DNA of 64,000 bases from CBDCVD01 sp965224015 (GCA_965224015.1 OZ245032.1:1922001-1986000); one strand, 5' to 3'. Counted from the first letter of the stretch, positions 44,766 to 53,663 are shown. Notes: generated from the letters alone by a model not told the origin. A program made the numbers and translations.

Positions 44766-45071
44766 ACCCACCTACCATCCTGCAACTGAACAGCATATGA
44801 ACACCCAAAACCGCACGGCAGGATCACAGCAGGATGACGGCAGGACAAAGCGCGGCCATTTGTCCTTGACGGGTGTACCCAAGGGGGCATATAACCCCCG
44901 ACACTGTATCGGTGCCTTTGAGGGTACGCGCCTGATCGGCGGTTGCAGGCGCATCTTATGGTTGGTCGTGAATTGCGCTTATGGCGTTTGCGGCGCGTCT
45001 ATGGTATGTGTGACATCGCCAGAGTGCGACGTTGCTAGAGCGATAAAGTCGATGGATATAAGGAAAACATT

Positions 45072-45362
45072 ATGGCCCGTCGGTGTGAATTAACCGGAAA
45101 AGCGGTGATGAGCGGCAACAATGTGTCCCATGCCAACAACAGAAACCGCCGCCGGTTTTTGCCCAATCTGTGTAAGGTCACGCTGTTTAGCGATGCCTTG
45201 GGCGAAAAAGTGCGCTTGCGCGTCAGTGCGCGCGCCCTGCGCAGCGTGGAGCACCGCGGCGGCCTTGACGGATTTTTGCTGAAAGCCCGCGATGGTGAGT
45301 TGTCGCAAAAAGCCCTTGGCCTTAAGAAGCGCCTGAAAAGCCGCCTCGCCCAGACCGGCTGA
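45072..45362 (+). CDS. rpmB: 50S ribosomal protein L28
   Basis: A 96-residue basic protein. MARRCELTGKAVMSGNNVSH and NRNRRRFLPNLCKVTLFSD are the bL28 signature of alphaproteobacteria. AAGGA lies eight bases upstream of the ATG. It is part of the large ribosomal subunit. It is complete, and an A half-element follows 12 bases after the stop. Confidence 0.97.
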   Translation: MARRCELTGKAVMSGNNVSHANNRNRRRFLPNLCKVTLFSDALGEKVRLRVSARALRSVEHRGGLDGFLLKARDGELSQKALGLKKRLKSRLAQTG

Positions 45363-45374
45363 GCCTTTCCACGA

Positions 45375-45414
45375 GATCAGCATACGTTTTGTTGTACCCA
45401 TTTTGCTATAGAGC
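45375..45414. repeat. Hybrid half-A/half-C repeat directly before transporter gene
   Basis: GATCAGCATACG opens an A element that passes into CCATTTTGCTATAG, a C right end, followed by GAGCGTG of family D. The junction occupies the whole upstream region of the next gene. Confidence 0.6.
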
Positions 45415-46047
45415 GTGTACAAACACCTTATCCTGCTTGCCGTGACAATGGGGGCCGTGGTGGCGGCCTCGAACTATCTTGTCGCCTTTCCTGTTCATGC
45501 GCATATTGGCCGCGTTTCTCTTGCTGATCTGCTCACCTGGGGGGCCTTTACCTATCCGTTTGCGTTTGTTGTGACCGATGTGGCCAATCGTCTTTATGGT
45601 GCGCAAACGGCTCGCTATATTGTCATGGTCGGCTTTATCCTTGCGCTATTCCTGTCTGCCTTGCTGTTCAATCCGCGCATTGCAATCGCGTCAGGGACGG
45701 CTTTTTTCACGGCGCAGTTTCTGGATATTTTCATTTTCGACAAATTGCGCGATGGTATCTGGTGGCGAGCTCCTCTTATTTCCTCACTGCTGGCGTCGGT
45801 TGTTGATACGACCCTTTTCTTTTCTCTAGCCTTTGCGGAAAGTTTCGCCCACCTCGGTGCCGGCGACGGGTTTGCCGTTGAGATGCGCTGGATTTTGGGT
45901 ATTGTTCCCGTTTCGGCACCGCGCTGGGTTTCCTGGGGGTTGGGGGATTTGGCGGTGAAACTTATTGTGGCTGTTGTGGCGCTGGGGGTTTATCGCATTG
46001 TTCTTGATCTGGCGCGACCGGGCTGGCGTCGTAACCCAACGATTTGA
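45415..46047 (+). CDS. Queuosine precursor transporter-like protein (VUT/YhhQ family)
   Basis: A 210-residue membrane protein with about six hydrophobic segments. LLTWGAFTYPFAFVVTDVAN followed by RLYGAQTAR is the VUT-family signature, and FLDIFIFDKLR with RAPLISSLLASVVDT is also typical. The family imports queuosine precursors (preQ0/preQ1). The only upstream start is a GTG within repeat sequence and no ribosome site is visible; ATG at codon 12 is an alternative. The native 5' region may have been overwritten by repeats, so expression may be low or depend on read-through from rpmB. Confidence 0.85.
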   Translation: MYKHLILLAVTMGAVVAASNYLVAFPVHAHIGRVSLADLLTWGAFTYPFAFVVTDVANRLYGAQTARYIVMVGFILALFLSALLFNPRIAIASGTAFFTAQFLDIFIFDKLRDGIWWRAPLISSLLASVVDTTLFFSLAFAESFAHLGAGDGFAVEMRWILGIVPVSAPRWVSWGLGDLAVKLIVAVVALGVYRIVLDLARPGWRRNPTI

Positions 46048-46049
46048 AC

Positions 46050-47903
46050 TCAGCCCCTCGGGCCGCGCGCCGGGTGAGACGCGCTATCTTCCTCAAACAA
46101 AGCCGCAAGATTATCGGTCATGGCGCCGGCCAATTCCTCCACATCAACAATGGTCACCGCGCGGGTGTAATAGCGGGTGACATCATGGCCAATACCGATG
46201 GCCAAAAGCTCCACCGGCGAACGGGTCTCAATGGCCTCAATGATCTTGCGCAGGTGTTGCTCAAGATAATTGCCCGGGTTAACGGAAAGGGTGGAATCAT
46301 CCACCGGCGCGCCATCTGAAATCATCATAAGTATGCGCCGCTGCTCCGGGCGGGCGAGCAGGCGGCTATGGGCCCAGGCCAGGGCTTCGCCATCGATATT
46401 TTCTTTCAGCAGTCCCTCGCGCATCATCAGGCCCAGATTGCGCCGTGCAGCGCGCCAGGGACTGTCGGCAGACTTATAGATGATGTGGCGCAGATCATTG
46501 ATGCGCCCCGGGTTCGGGGGTTTTTTCGCCTGTAGCCAAGCCTCGCGCGCCTGCCCTCCTTTCCAGGCGCGGGTGGTAAACCCGAGAATCTCGACCTTGA
46601 CACCACAACGCTCAAGGGTGCGCGCCAGGATATCGGCGCATACTGCTGCAACCGTTATCGGGCGCCCGCGCATGGAGCCAGAATTGTCCAGAAGCAAGGA
46701 TACAACGGTGTCGCGAAACTGTGTTTCGCTTTCCATCTTGAACGACAGCGGCTGCATGGGATCGGTCACCACCCGGGTCAAACGGGCGGTATCCAGCAAC
46801 CCTTCGTCCAGATCGAAGTTCCAGCTGCGGTTCTGCTGGGCCATCAAGCGCCGTTGCAAGCGATTGGCCAAGCGCGCGACAATGCCGTGCAGATTCTCAA
46901 GATGTTTATCAAGAAAATCGCGCAGGCGCTCCAATTCCTCCGCGGGGCACAGGTCCTGGGCCTGGATGACCTCATCAAACTGGTCCGTATAGACCCGGTA
47001 CCCTGGTATGGGGGCATTGGACAACAAAGAGCCTGGCTGCCACGGCTGGCTTCCCTGATCCGTGTCCAGGGCCTCGTCCAATTCAACCTTGGCGTCTCCT
47101 GTTAGTTCGCTCGCCTCAATTTCACCCTCGTCCCCGTCCCTGTCTTCGGCCTCACTTGAGGCGGTGCCTTCGGCTTCGTCGCTCGCCTCGTGATCCAGGG
47201 CATCGGCGGCGCTGTCAGAGGCCCCTGTTTCCTGCGCGGAGTCGTCTTCAAGCTGGTCGTCGGCCAGCTGGTCACTCATATCGAAAGCAGTTATGAGCGC
47301 GTGGATTTCGCGCGCAAAGGCATGCTGGTCATCAACACAAGCGGTCAGATCATCGAGACAATCGGCCGCCTTTGCGTCAATCCAGCTTTGCCACAAACTC
47401 ACGATCTTACGCGCCTTGCGCGGCGGCTTAAGTCCGGTCAGGCGCTCGCGCAGCATGAGCGCCACGGCCTCCTCAAGCGGCGCGTTATCGCGCGACTCGA
47501 TATGGGCGTACTCTTGTGCGGAATATTTATTGTCAAGACGCGCGGCCAGGTTAGCGGCCACGCCATCCATGCGCTGGCCCCCTATCGCCTCAATGCGGGT
47601 TTGCTCAAGCAACTCAAATAGCGCCCTGGCGTTCTCGCCGGCGGGCATGAAGCGGCGATGGGTCGCGCGATCATGACAGCCACGCCGAAGCGCAAGCGCA
47701 TCCGCATGACCACGGGTAACGGCGATATCCCTGGCACGCACTTTGCGCGGCACCTCGGGAACGATGGCCTGATTGCCGATGAGATCGGCGCGTCCTGTTG
47801 AAAACGTCACCTCCAGATCCCGGTCCGCGGCGATTGCCCGGGTCGTTGCGGAGATAGCCCGCTTTAAAGGCTCGTTCGGCGCGTGTTTATGGCTCTTGGT
47901 CAT
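46050..47903 (-). CDS. cobT: Cobaltochelatase subunit CobT
   Basis: A 617-residue protein. The N-terminal half has FKRAISATTRAIA-like sequence ('LKRAISATTRAIA') and HARDIAVTRGHAD-type repeats. A strongly acidic linker lies at ~215-290, and the C-terminal VWA domain carries the MIDAS motif LLLDNSGSMRGRPIT and DGAPVDDSTLS. With CobS and CobN it forms the ATP-dependent chelatase that inserts Co2+ into hydrogenobyrinic acid a,c-diamide in aerobic B12 synthesis. It lies 36 bases after cobS. cobN is not in the window. Confidence 0.94.
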   Translation of the reverse strand: MTKSHKHAPNEPLKRAISATTRAIAADRDLEVTFSTGRADLIGNQAIVPEVPRKVRARDIAVTRGHADALALRRGCHDRATHRRFMPAGENARALFELLEQTRIEAIGGQRMDGVAANLAARLDNKYSAQEYAHIESRDNAPLEEAVALMLRERLTGLKPPRKARKIVSLWQSWIDAKAADCLDDLTACVDDQHAFAREIHALITAFDMSDQLADDQLEDDSAQETGASDSAADALDHEASDEAEGTASSEAEDRDGDEGEIEASELTGDAKVELDEALDTDQGSQPWQPGSLLSNAPIPGYRVYTDQFDEVIQAQDLCPAEELERLRDFLDKHLENLHGIVARLANRLQRRLMAQQNRSWNFDLDEGLLDTARLTRVVTDPMQPLSFKMESETQFRDTVVSLLLDNSGSMRGRPITVAAVCADILARTLERCGVKVEILGFTTRAWKGGQAREAWLQAKKPPNPGRINDLRHIIYKSADSPWRAARRNLGLMMREGLLKENIDGEALAWAHSRLLARPEQRRILMMISDGAPVDDSTLSVNPGNYLEQHLRKIIEAIETRSPVELLAIGIGHDVTRYYTRAVTIVDVEELAGAMTDNLAALFEEDSASHPARGPRG

Positions 47904-47939
47904 AAAGACGGTCCAAAAGAAGCCGGTGCCCTGCCGGTT

Positions 47940-48926
47940 CTATTGCAGGACGACATTGGCGGCGGATTCGGGCAGTTCCTCATCAAAACAGCGCTGAAAC
48001 AATTCGGCGACTACCGGGCGCTCCAACTCGTCGCATTTGTTGAGAAATGTCAAACGAAAGGCAAAGCCAATATCGCCGAATATTTCGGTGTTCTCGGCCC
48101 AGGTGATTACGGTTCGCGGGCTCATCACGGTCGACAGATCGCCGTTCATGAACGCGCTACGGGTCAGATCGGCAACGCGCACCATACGGTCAACGGTTTT
48201 GCGTCCGGCCTCGTCGCGATAGCTGAGCGCCTTGGCAAGGACAATGTCCACTTCATTGTCATGCGGCAGGTAGTTCAGCGTCGTCACGATCGACCAGCGA
48301 TCCATTTGTCCCTGGTTGATTTGTTGCGTCCCATGATAAAGACCGGATGTATCCCCAAGGCCAATGGTGTTGGTCGTGGAGAACAGGCGAAAGGCCGGAT
48401 GCGGATGGATGACACGGTTTTGATCAAGCAGTGTAAGCCGCCCTTGCACCTCAAGCACACGCTGGATAACAAACATAACGTCGGGGCGCCCGGCATCATA
48501 CTCATCAAAGACGAGCGCCGTGTTCGACTGAATGGCCCAGGGCAGCACCCCGTCACGAAACTCGGTCACTTGCTTACCGTCTTTGAGCACAATCGCGTCC
48601 TTGCCGATCAGATCGATGCGGCTGACGTGGCTATCCAGATTGATGCGCACACATGGCCAGTTCAACCGCGCCGCCACCTGTTCTATATGGGTTGACTTGC
48701 CGGTCCCATGGTAGCCCTGGATCATCACCCGTCGGTTTTTTGCAAAGCCGGCGAGAATGGCCAACGTGGTCTCACGGTCAAACAGGTAGTCCGGGTCAAG
48801 GTCGGGCACGTGCTCATGGGTTTGCGAATAGGCCGGCACGTCCATATCACTGTCGATGCCAAAAACCTGCGGCACGGAGATTGTCATATCCGGCAAATTG
48901 GTAAAATTACTGGCAGCCGCGTCCAT
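47940..48926 (-). CDS. cobS: Cobaltochelatase subunit CobS
   Basis: A 328-residue AAA+ ATPase. Walker A is IQGYHGTGKSTHIEQVAARL, Walker B ALVFDEYDAGRPD, and the N-terminus VFGIDSDMDVPAYSQTHEHV is specific for CobS. It is the motor partner of CobT in aerobic cobalt insertion. The usual order J-domain gene/cobS/cobT is kept, but a LysE-type gene is interposed upstream. Confidence 0.95.
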   Translation of the reverse strand: MDAAASNFTNLPDMTISVPQVFGIDSDMDVPAYSQTHEHVPDLDPDYLFDRETTLAILAGFAKNRRVMIQGYHGTGKSTHIEQVAARLNWPCVRINLDSHVSRIDLIGKDAIVLKDGKQVTEFRDGVLPWAIQSNTALVFDEYDAGRPDVMFVIQRVLEVQGRLTLLDQNRVIHPHPAFRLFSTTNTIGLGDTSGLYHGTQQINQGQMDRWSIVTTLNYLPHDNEVDIVLAKALSYRDEAGRKTVDRMVRVADLTRSAFMNGDLSTVMSPRTVITWAENTEIFGDIGFAFRLTFLNKCDELERPVVAELFQRCFDEELPESAANVVLQ

Positions 48927-49011
48927 TCAGTGTCCATTTCTGATCTCAGTGTCCCAATTGTCACGGCACGCTTGCGCTGGCCTGGAGCCCTGGAGAGAGG
49001 CTCGTAAGACC

Positions 49012-49644
49012 CTAAGGGTGGGCCTCCCTGACTCCATCAACAACCAACTTCGCGCCCGCAGCGCCAAAGATACACCCAAATAGTGACTCAATCACGCCGA
49101 AAAACCGTCGATGGGCGCGCATTGCAAGTCCTGTGGAGAAAACGACCGCATAGGTGCCATAGATCGCCATGGCCGAAAGTGAGGCACACAGTCCAACGAT
49201 TAGAAGCTGTCCCGCCGTATGAGACGTGGAGGCAAGATACATGACAATCGCAACCCACATGAGAGCCGCTTTCGGGTTCGTCATAACCACCAGAAAGCCA
49301 TTGATGAAGGCCCCGATAAGCTGCACCTTTGGCGCAACCCCATGCGAGGCCTCTTTGCCCCCTGACCATACGCCATAAAGCGCCCGCACTCCCAGATAAA
49401 GAAGATAGCCTCCACCGACCAACTTCATGGCGATCATTGTTTGTGGAAACGTGCGCAGCAAGGCGCCAATGCCTAACGAAAACAATACAGCCCAGACAAA
49501 CACGCCGTTGGCAATGCCCGCAGCCGTTGCAATTCCAGCCCGACGCCCAGAACCCAGAGCATTGGCGGCAACCGCCATCATGTTCGGGCCCGGAGAGGCC
49601 TGAGCAAGCAAGACACCGACAAGTACGGGAAGCAGTTCCATCAT
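49012..49644 (-). CDS. LysE-family amino acid exporter
   Basis: A 210-residue membrane protein with six hydrophobic segments. LAQASPGPNMMAVAANALGS is the LysE/RhtB signature, and NPKAALMWVAIVMYLA is also typical. The start is ATG at 49644 or 49641. The family exports amino acids or related metabolites. It lies between the J-domain gene and cobS, where other alphaproteobacteria have no gene, so it is probably an insertion. Confidence 0.9.
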   Translation of the reverse strand: MMELLPVLVGVLLAQASPGPNMMAVAANALGSGRRAGIATAAGIANGVFVWAVLFSLGIGALLRTFPQTMIAMKLVGGGYLLYLGVRALYGVWSGGKEASHGVAPKVQLIGAFINGFLVVMTNPKAALMWVAIVMYLASTSHTAGQLLIVGLCASLSAMAIYGTYAVVFSTGLAMRAHRRFFGVIESLFGCIFGAAGAKLVVDGVREAHP

Positions 49645-49725
49645 AGTTTTCCCAATTTAGATATTGAAAACACTTCGGTTGAAGACGCCAGGACACGTCC
49701 TTACCCCCGCTAGAGCGCGTCAGGA

Positions 49726-50343
49726 TCAGCAAAAGCCGGCGGATTTTAGATGATTATACGCCTTGATAATCTCTCGCAGGCGCGCCTCGGTGCCGCGATC
49801 TCCGCCGTTGGCGTCGGGATGCAGGCGCTTGACCAGCTCCTTATAGCGGGTCTTGATATCGTGCGCCGTCGCGTCCGTATCGAGATTGAGTGTGGACAGG
49901 GACTTCTTTTCGAGCTTCAAGACCTTGCGGCCAATCCTGGCATCTGCATGAACCCCTGACCTGGGGCGCGCGCGGGCAAAGCCGTAAGGGTCATCAATAC
50001 GACCCCGTGCCGCGTCTGCGGCCTGCGCACTCGCACCTGAGGTTGCGTCGTCCGAGTTCATACGCCATGTGGGGCGGTGTCCGGTCATGGCATCCTTTTG
50101 GAACGCTGCAATATCCGCGTCTGACATGCCGGAGAAATAGTTGTAGCTCTTGTTGTATTCACGCACGTGATTGACGCAGAACAACAAATAGGTCCCCTCG
50201 CGGGCCCGCCCCAACGGAGCCTTATGGGTTCCCGCGCGGGTGCAACCCTCCCACTGGCACTGAGGGTCCTGGGTGCGTTTTGTTTGTCGATCCTTCTCAG
50301 GCTTGACGCGGATACTGTCAAAAATATGAGACGTCGGCTTCAT
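49726..50343 (-). CDS. J-domain protein of the cobS neighbourhood
   Basis: A 205-residue protein. The N-terminal two-thirds has a small Cys/His motif (CQWEGCTRAGTHKAP ... LFCVNHVREYNKSYNYF), possibly zinc-binding. The C-terminal ~60 residues are a J domain with the HPD tripeptide in KRLHPDANGGDR. J domains stimulate DnaK-type ATPases; the client is unknown. It is divergent from bolA, the usual arrangement in the group. Its 3' flank holds a 14-base D-element end, TAGAGCGCGTCAGG, at 49711. Confidence 0.88.
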   Translation of the reverse strand: MKPTSHIFDSIRVKPEKDRQTKRTQDPQCQWEGCTRAGTHKAPLGRAREGTYLLFCVNHVREYNKSYNYFSGMSDADIAAFQKDAMTGHRPTWRMNSDDATSGASAQAADAARGRIDDPYGFARARPRSGVHADARIGRKVLKLEKKSLSTLNLDTDATAHDIKTRYKELVKRLHPDANGGDRGTEARLREIIKAYNHLKSAGFC

Positions 50344-50484
50344 AAGTAATCGCTGGCATCACTACGCAGTGGTTGATCTCATGGGTCCGAACCGGTAAGG
50401 ATACTTTGCCAAACCGACGGGGGTGTTGCATCTGATGGTGCTGTTCGAAGTGGGACATCATACGCGAATAAGGGAAAAAAGTCC

Positions 50485-50805
50485 ATGGCTGACGGGGTAA
50501 AAGCGCACATCGAATCCACGTTATGTGCAGCCTTTGCGCCGTGCACGGTTCACGTGGAAGACGAGTCGCATTTGCACGCCGGTCACGCCGGCGCGCGTCC
50601 TGAAGGCGAGACACACTTTCGCATCCACATTACCTCAGATCTTTTTTTGGGGAGAAGCCGCCTGCAGCGTCATCGCATGGTTAACCAGGTGTTGGCGGAA
50701 CTGCTGGAGACTCGCATTCATGCCTTGGCTATTCACGCAAGCCCTCCGGCTGCACCCACGCAACAGCCGGATCGGCTATCAGACACGCAGGAGAATACCT
50801 GCTAA
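50485..50805 (+). CDS. BolA-family protein
   Basis: A 106-residue protein. HVEDESHLHAGHAG carries the conserved BolA histidines, HFRIHITSDLFLGRSRLQRH is the DNA-binding/iron-cluster face, and HALAIHASPP ends the fold. BolA proteins pair with monothiol glutaredoxins in Fe-S trafficking and stress response. The last base of the TAA stop is the first base of a family B element. Confidence 0.93.
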   Translation: MADGVKAHIESTLCAAFAPCTVHVEDESHLHAGHAGARPEGETHFRIHITSDLFLGRSRLQRHRMVNQVLAELLETRIHALAIHASPPAAPTQQPDRLSDTQENTC

Positions 50806-50907
50806 TACCAGCGGTATTGGCTTTATAGACACGCCGACTGGTGTACTGCCTTGATAATATACCTCTTTGACGCTAATCCATGAGTCATTGTTAAGGACCC
50901 TTGGTAT
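50805..50907 (+). repeat. Family B element
   Basis: A full 103-bp copy from ATACCAGCGGTATTGGCTTT to ACCCTTGGTAT. It abuts the bolA stop and lies 47 bp before the next gene. Internal hairpins are ATACC-AGC-GGTAT and ACACGCC...GGTGT. Confidence 0.92.
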
Positions 50908-50954
50908 AATCACTTTACCATCATTCACCCTTTATTTACCGTTATGCTGGCCTT

Positions 50955-51149
50955 ATGGACACGCTATTTGCTTACGCACTGCCGATCGCTCTTATGGCCG
51001 TTGCCGCAGTCCTGCTGCTTGGTCTGTTCAATATGCTGCGTATTGGGAGCCATAATCGGTCGCAAAATTTGATGCGGGCCCGGGTTCTGTTTCAGTTGGT
51101 GGCGATTATTGTCGCGTTGACTGTGCTTTATCTCGCCACCGCTAAATAA
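50955..51149 (+). CDS. Small HIG1-type twin-transmembrane protein
   Basis: A 64-residue membrane protein with two hydrophobic helices (about 5-25 and 44-61) joined by FNMLRIGSHNRSQNLMRARV, the HIG1-like loop found in alphaproteobacteria next to the PduO adenosyltransferase. Related proteins are linked to respiratory complexes; the role here is not established. It is complete, although the upstream region includes repeat B. Confidence 0.82.
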   Translation: MDTLFAYALPIALMAVAAVLLLGLFNMLRIGSHNRSQNLMRARVLFQLVAIIVALTVLYLATAK

Positions 51150-51181
51150 GCCTGGTAAGACATGGTGAGCGCCCTCTAAAT

Positions 51182-51246
51182 CTATAGCAAAATGCATGAA
51201 AAATGCGGAAACGCCCATGATTCCAATTCAACGCATTTTGCCATAG
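51182..51246 (-). repeat. Family C palindrome
   Basis: CTATAGCAAAATGC to CGCATTTTGCCATAG, 65 bp, in the gap between the HIG1-type gene and the outer-membrane enzyme gene. It could also form a terminator-like hairpin. Confidence 0.85.
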
Positions 51247-51306
51247 TAAGCCAAGTCAAGCCGATCACATATTGGTGGTAAGAAGAAGATCGGGTTTAGA
51301 GCACTG

Positions 51307-51900
51307 GTGGCCATTAAGTGTATATTTCAAGGTATTGTCGGGGCTGTGGTATTGACGGGAACGCTCCTTTATGGGTCAATGCACGCAATAGCCGCCGGTT
51401 CTGACCCCGCTGGCCAGAGCCTTATTGATGAGCTGCGGCTGGGGATCGACGCCTTTGTTGATGGAAGCGCGCATAAGCGTGAAGACGGCGCTTTTGTTCG
51501 TGCTGAGGTGTTGTTCCGACCGTTTTCCGCGGATTTTTCCCATCCGCTTGCGCGCATTTTTTTCTCCCCCCGGCCGCACCTGGGTGCCATGGTCGGGCTT
51601 GGAGGAGATACCACCAGCCAGGTATATGGGGGGTTGACCTGGACCTTTAACGTGACGGACCGCGTTTTCGTGGAAGGGGCGCTCGGCGCTGCCGTGCACA
51701 ACGGCAAGCTGCGCCGCACCCATCCGGGGCGTCCTGCACTGGGCTCCCGGGTTTTGTTTCATGAAAGCGCGGCCCTGGGGCTGCGGCTGTCGTCCCATAT
51801 GAACGTGATCGCATTTATCGATCATGCCTCTAACGCCAGTCTTTATGATGACAACGACGGCCTCACCCACGCAGGTATGCTGCTTGGATACCGGTTCTGA
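51307..51900 (+). CDS. PagL-like acyloxyacyl hydrolase / lipid A deacylase family protein
   Basis: A 197-residue exported protein. A hydrophobic signal (about residues 8-29) is followed by a beta-strand-rich domain. VLFHESAALGLRLSSHMNVI and AFIDHASNASLYDDNDGL contain the HxSNA pattern that carries the catalytic His/Ser of PagL, and the protein ends in Phe (GYRF), as outer-membrane barrels do. Probable role: removal of a fatty acyl chain from lipid A in the outer membrane. The GTG start lacks a clear ribosome site and may be shifted. Confidence 0.75.
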   Translation: MAIKCIFQGIVGAVVLTGTLLYGSMHAIAAGSDPAGQSLIDELRLGIDAFVDGSAHKREDGAFVRAEVLFRPFSADFSHPLARIFFSPRPHLGAMVGLGGDTTSQVYGGLTWTFNVTDRVFVEGALGAAVHNGKLRRTHPGRPALGSRVLFHESAALGLRLSSHMNVIAFIDHASNASLYDDNDGLTHAGMLLGYRF

Positions 51901-51986
51901 TCGTCAACACCCACGTTTGGCCATTGCCTATCAACGCTTATCCGATCTATGGGTGACTCGGGGCCAAGGAGAGGCAAAAACAATTA

Positions 51987-52568
51987 ATGGTTGTTTTAAA
52001 CAAAATTTACACCAAGGCGGGAGATGACGGTACCACCGCCCTTGGTACGGGTGAGCGGCGCAAGAAGTATGATCCGCGCATCGCCGCCTATGGCACGGTG
52101 GACGAAGTCAATGCGGCCCTCGGGGTGGCCCGGCTCTACGTCGAGGACACGGAGCTTGATGCCATATTGGGGCGCGTGCAAAACGACCTGTTTGATTTAG
52201 GCGCCGATCTGTGTACCCTTTATAAGGGCAAGTCGGAGGGGGGTGATGCTCTGCGGGTAAGTGCCACCCAGGTTGCCCGTCTGGAGACAGAAATCGATCG
52301 GTTAAACGCCCATCTGGCCTCGCTGCGTTCGTTTGTCCTGCCCGGGGGCACGCCGGCGGCTGCGCATCTTCATGTTGCGCGCACCCAGTGCCGACGCGCC
52401 GAACGCCGGGTTGTCGCCCTTGCCGATCAACCCGAGGAGGCCGATCGGGTCAGCCCGCACGTGATCTCCTATCTGAACAGGCTCTCCGATTTGCTGTTTG
52501 TCGCGGCCCGGCATGCCAATCAACAAGGCGAGAGAGACGTGTTGTGGCAACCTGGAGAAAACCGTTAG
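51987..52568 (+). CDS. Cob(I)yrinic acid a,c-diamide adenosyltransferase, PduO type
   Basis: A 193-residue enzyme. IYTKAGDDGTTALGTGERRK, AYGTVDEVNAALGVAR, QNDLFDLGADLCT and ISYLNRLSDLLFVAARHAN are all PduO-type ATP:cob(I)alamin adenosyltransferase blocks. It makes adenosylcobalamin, the cofactor of the mutase at the window start. GGAG lies upstream of the ATG. It is followed 30 bases later by the rhomboid gene. Confidence 0.94.
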   Translation: MVVLNKIYTKAGDDGTTALGTGERRKKYDPRIAAYGTVDEVNAALGVARLYVEDTELDAILGRVQNDLFDLGADLCTLYKGKSEGGDALRVSATQVARLETEIDRLNAHLASLRSFVLPGGTPAAAHLHVARTQCRRAERRVVALADQPEEADRVSPHVISYLNRLSDLLFVAARHANQQGERDVLWQPGENR

Positions 52569-52598
52569 CGCGACGGGCCGGCTGCTGGAGTATAAGGC

Positions 52599-53291
52599 GT
52601 GTTCGTTCCCCTGCACGATGACAATCCTCTTGAACATGTCGATGCCCCCTATGTAAACTGGGGTTTAATCACCATCAATATGCTTGTTTGGCTGGTGTTT
52701 CAAAGCGGCCTTGTGCTCGGCACCGACGATTATGTTGTGGCTTCCCTGGGATTGATCCCCGCCGTCGTTAATGATATCGCCGAACTGCCCGCCGGCTACA
52801 CCAGCGTGCCGGAGGACTTCACCTATATCACTTATGCTTTTTTACATGGTGGGATTTTGCACCTGGGGAGCAACATGCTGTTTTTATGGGTGCTTGGCGA
52901 TAACATCGAAGACGCCATGGGGCATGGGCGCTATTTGACTTTCTATCTTTTATGTGCCGCTGGTGCGGGGTTGGCTCATGAGGTCTTCCAACCTGCCTCG
53001 CAAGCTCCCCTCATTGGCGCCTCGGGGGCTGTGGCCGGGTTGATCGGCGCTTATCTCGTCCTGCACCCTCGGGTCCTGATGTGGGGCCTGGTCTGGAACA
53101 CTATCCCCTTGCGCATCCCTGCCGCCCTTATGCTTGGCGGCTGGTTCGTATTGCAGGTCATTAGCATTGCAACCAGTGCTAGCGACGATATTGCCTATCT
53201 AGCGCATATCGGCGGGTTTTTATGTGGCGCGGTGCTTGTTTTTGTTTTCAAGCGCGCCGAGGTGGCGCTTTTTGATCGCGACATGCGTTAG
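52599..53291 (+). CDS. Rhomboid-family intramembrane serine protease
   Basis: A 230-residue membrane protein with about six helices. The catalytic Ser lies in IGASGAVAGLIGAY, the catalytic His in YLAHIGGFLCG, and HGGILHLGSNMLFLWVLG is the conserved helix-2 region. It cleaves membrane proteins within the bilayer; its substrates are unknown. The start is the GTG at 52599. In related genomes the same adenosyltransferase/rhomboid pair precedes etfBA, but here a repeat-rich gap follows. Confidence 0.93.
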   Translation: MFVPLHDDNPLEHVDAPYVNWGLITINMLVWLVFQSGLVLGTDDYVVASLGLIPAVVNDIAELPAGYTSVPEDFTYITYAFLHGGILHLGSNMLFLWVLGDNIEDAMGHGRYLTFYLLCAAGAGLAHEVFQPASQAPLIGASGAVAGLIGAYLVLHPRVLMWGLVWNTIPLRIPAALMLGGWFVLQVISIATSASDDIAYLAHIGGFLCGAVLVFVFKRAEVALFDRDMR

Positions 53292-53662
53292 ATGTAATCT
53301 TTCAATAAGTTGTTCTCGTGGTGGCCGGCCTGAAGTCAGGATTATGGCGGCCATTGCCGCCAACAAGGCCATATCAGGTCATTCATCTGATCATTGCTTT
53401 TTTTCGATTTATCCAGCGCTGTCAAGGGTTTAAAAACCGCTGAAAGCGGCGCGAAGCGCCCTTGACAGCGTTGGATAAATCGAACATCTCTCATGATCAG
53501 ACGAATGGCCACCTACACCCGATGAATTTACCAGGGACAGCCTGTTGAAATTACACAGTTATACCAGCGGTATTGGCTTTATGTACGCGCCGACTGGTGT
53601 ACTGCCTTGACAACACACCTCTTTGACGCAAATCCATGAGTCATTGGCAAGGACCCTTGGTA
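53292..53662. other. Repeat-rich gap with large palindrome
   Basis: No gene was found. It contains the palindrome at 53404-53483, outer imperfect arms around 53377 and 53493 (GGTCATTCATCTGATCA and its approximate complement), and a family B element at 53561-53663. Confidence 0.7.
53404..53483. repeat. Large inverted repeat, 25-bp arms
   Basis: TCGATTTATCCAGCGCTGTC (left, from 53404) pairs with its complement ending at 53483, with one mismatch over 25 bp. The loop contains a smaller hairpin CCGC-TGAAA-GCGG. It is different in sequence from families A-D. It may be a terminator for the rhomboid gene or a further repeat family. Confidence 0.75.
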
Positions 53663-53663
53663 T
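53561..53663 (+). repeat. Family B element
   Basis: A full 103-bp copy. Its last base is the first base of the complement of the SDR stop codon at 53663, so the element abuts that gene exactly. Confidence 0.92.

Larger units (their letters stand above)
44344..45071. other. Gene-poor gap upstream of rpmB
   Basis: It holds two family B copies (44461-44667), a D-element end (44711-44765) and a small hairpin GGGGG/CCCCC (44883-44899). A 97-codon frame starting at the ATG 44798 overlaps the rpmB start and matches nothing I recognise; it has no ribosome site and is probably not a gene. Confidence 0.6.

Noticed and set aside
44798..45091. Small frame upstream of rpmB as a leader protein
   Set aside because: It has no ribosome site or recognisable similarity, and it overlaps the rpmB start in another frame.
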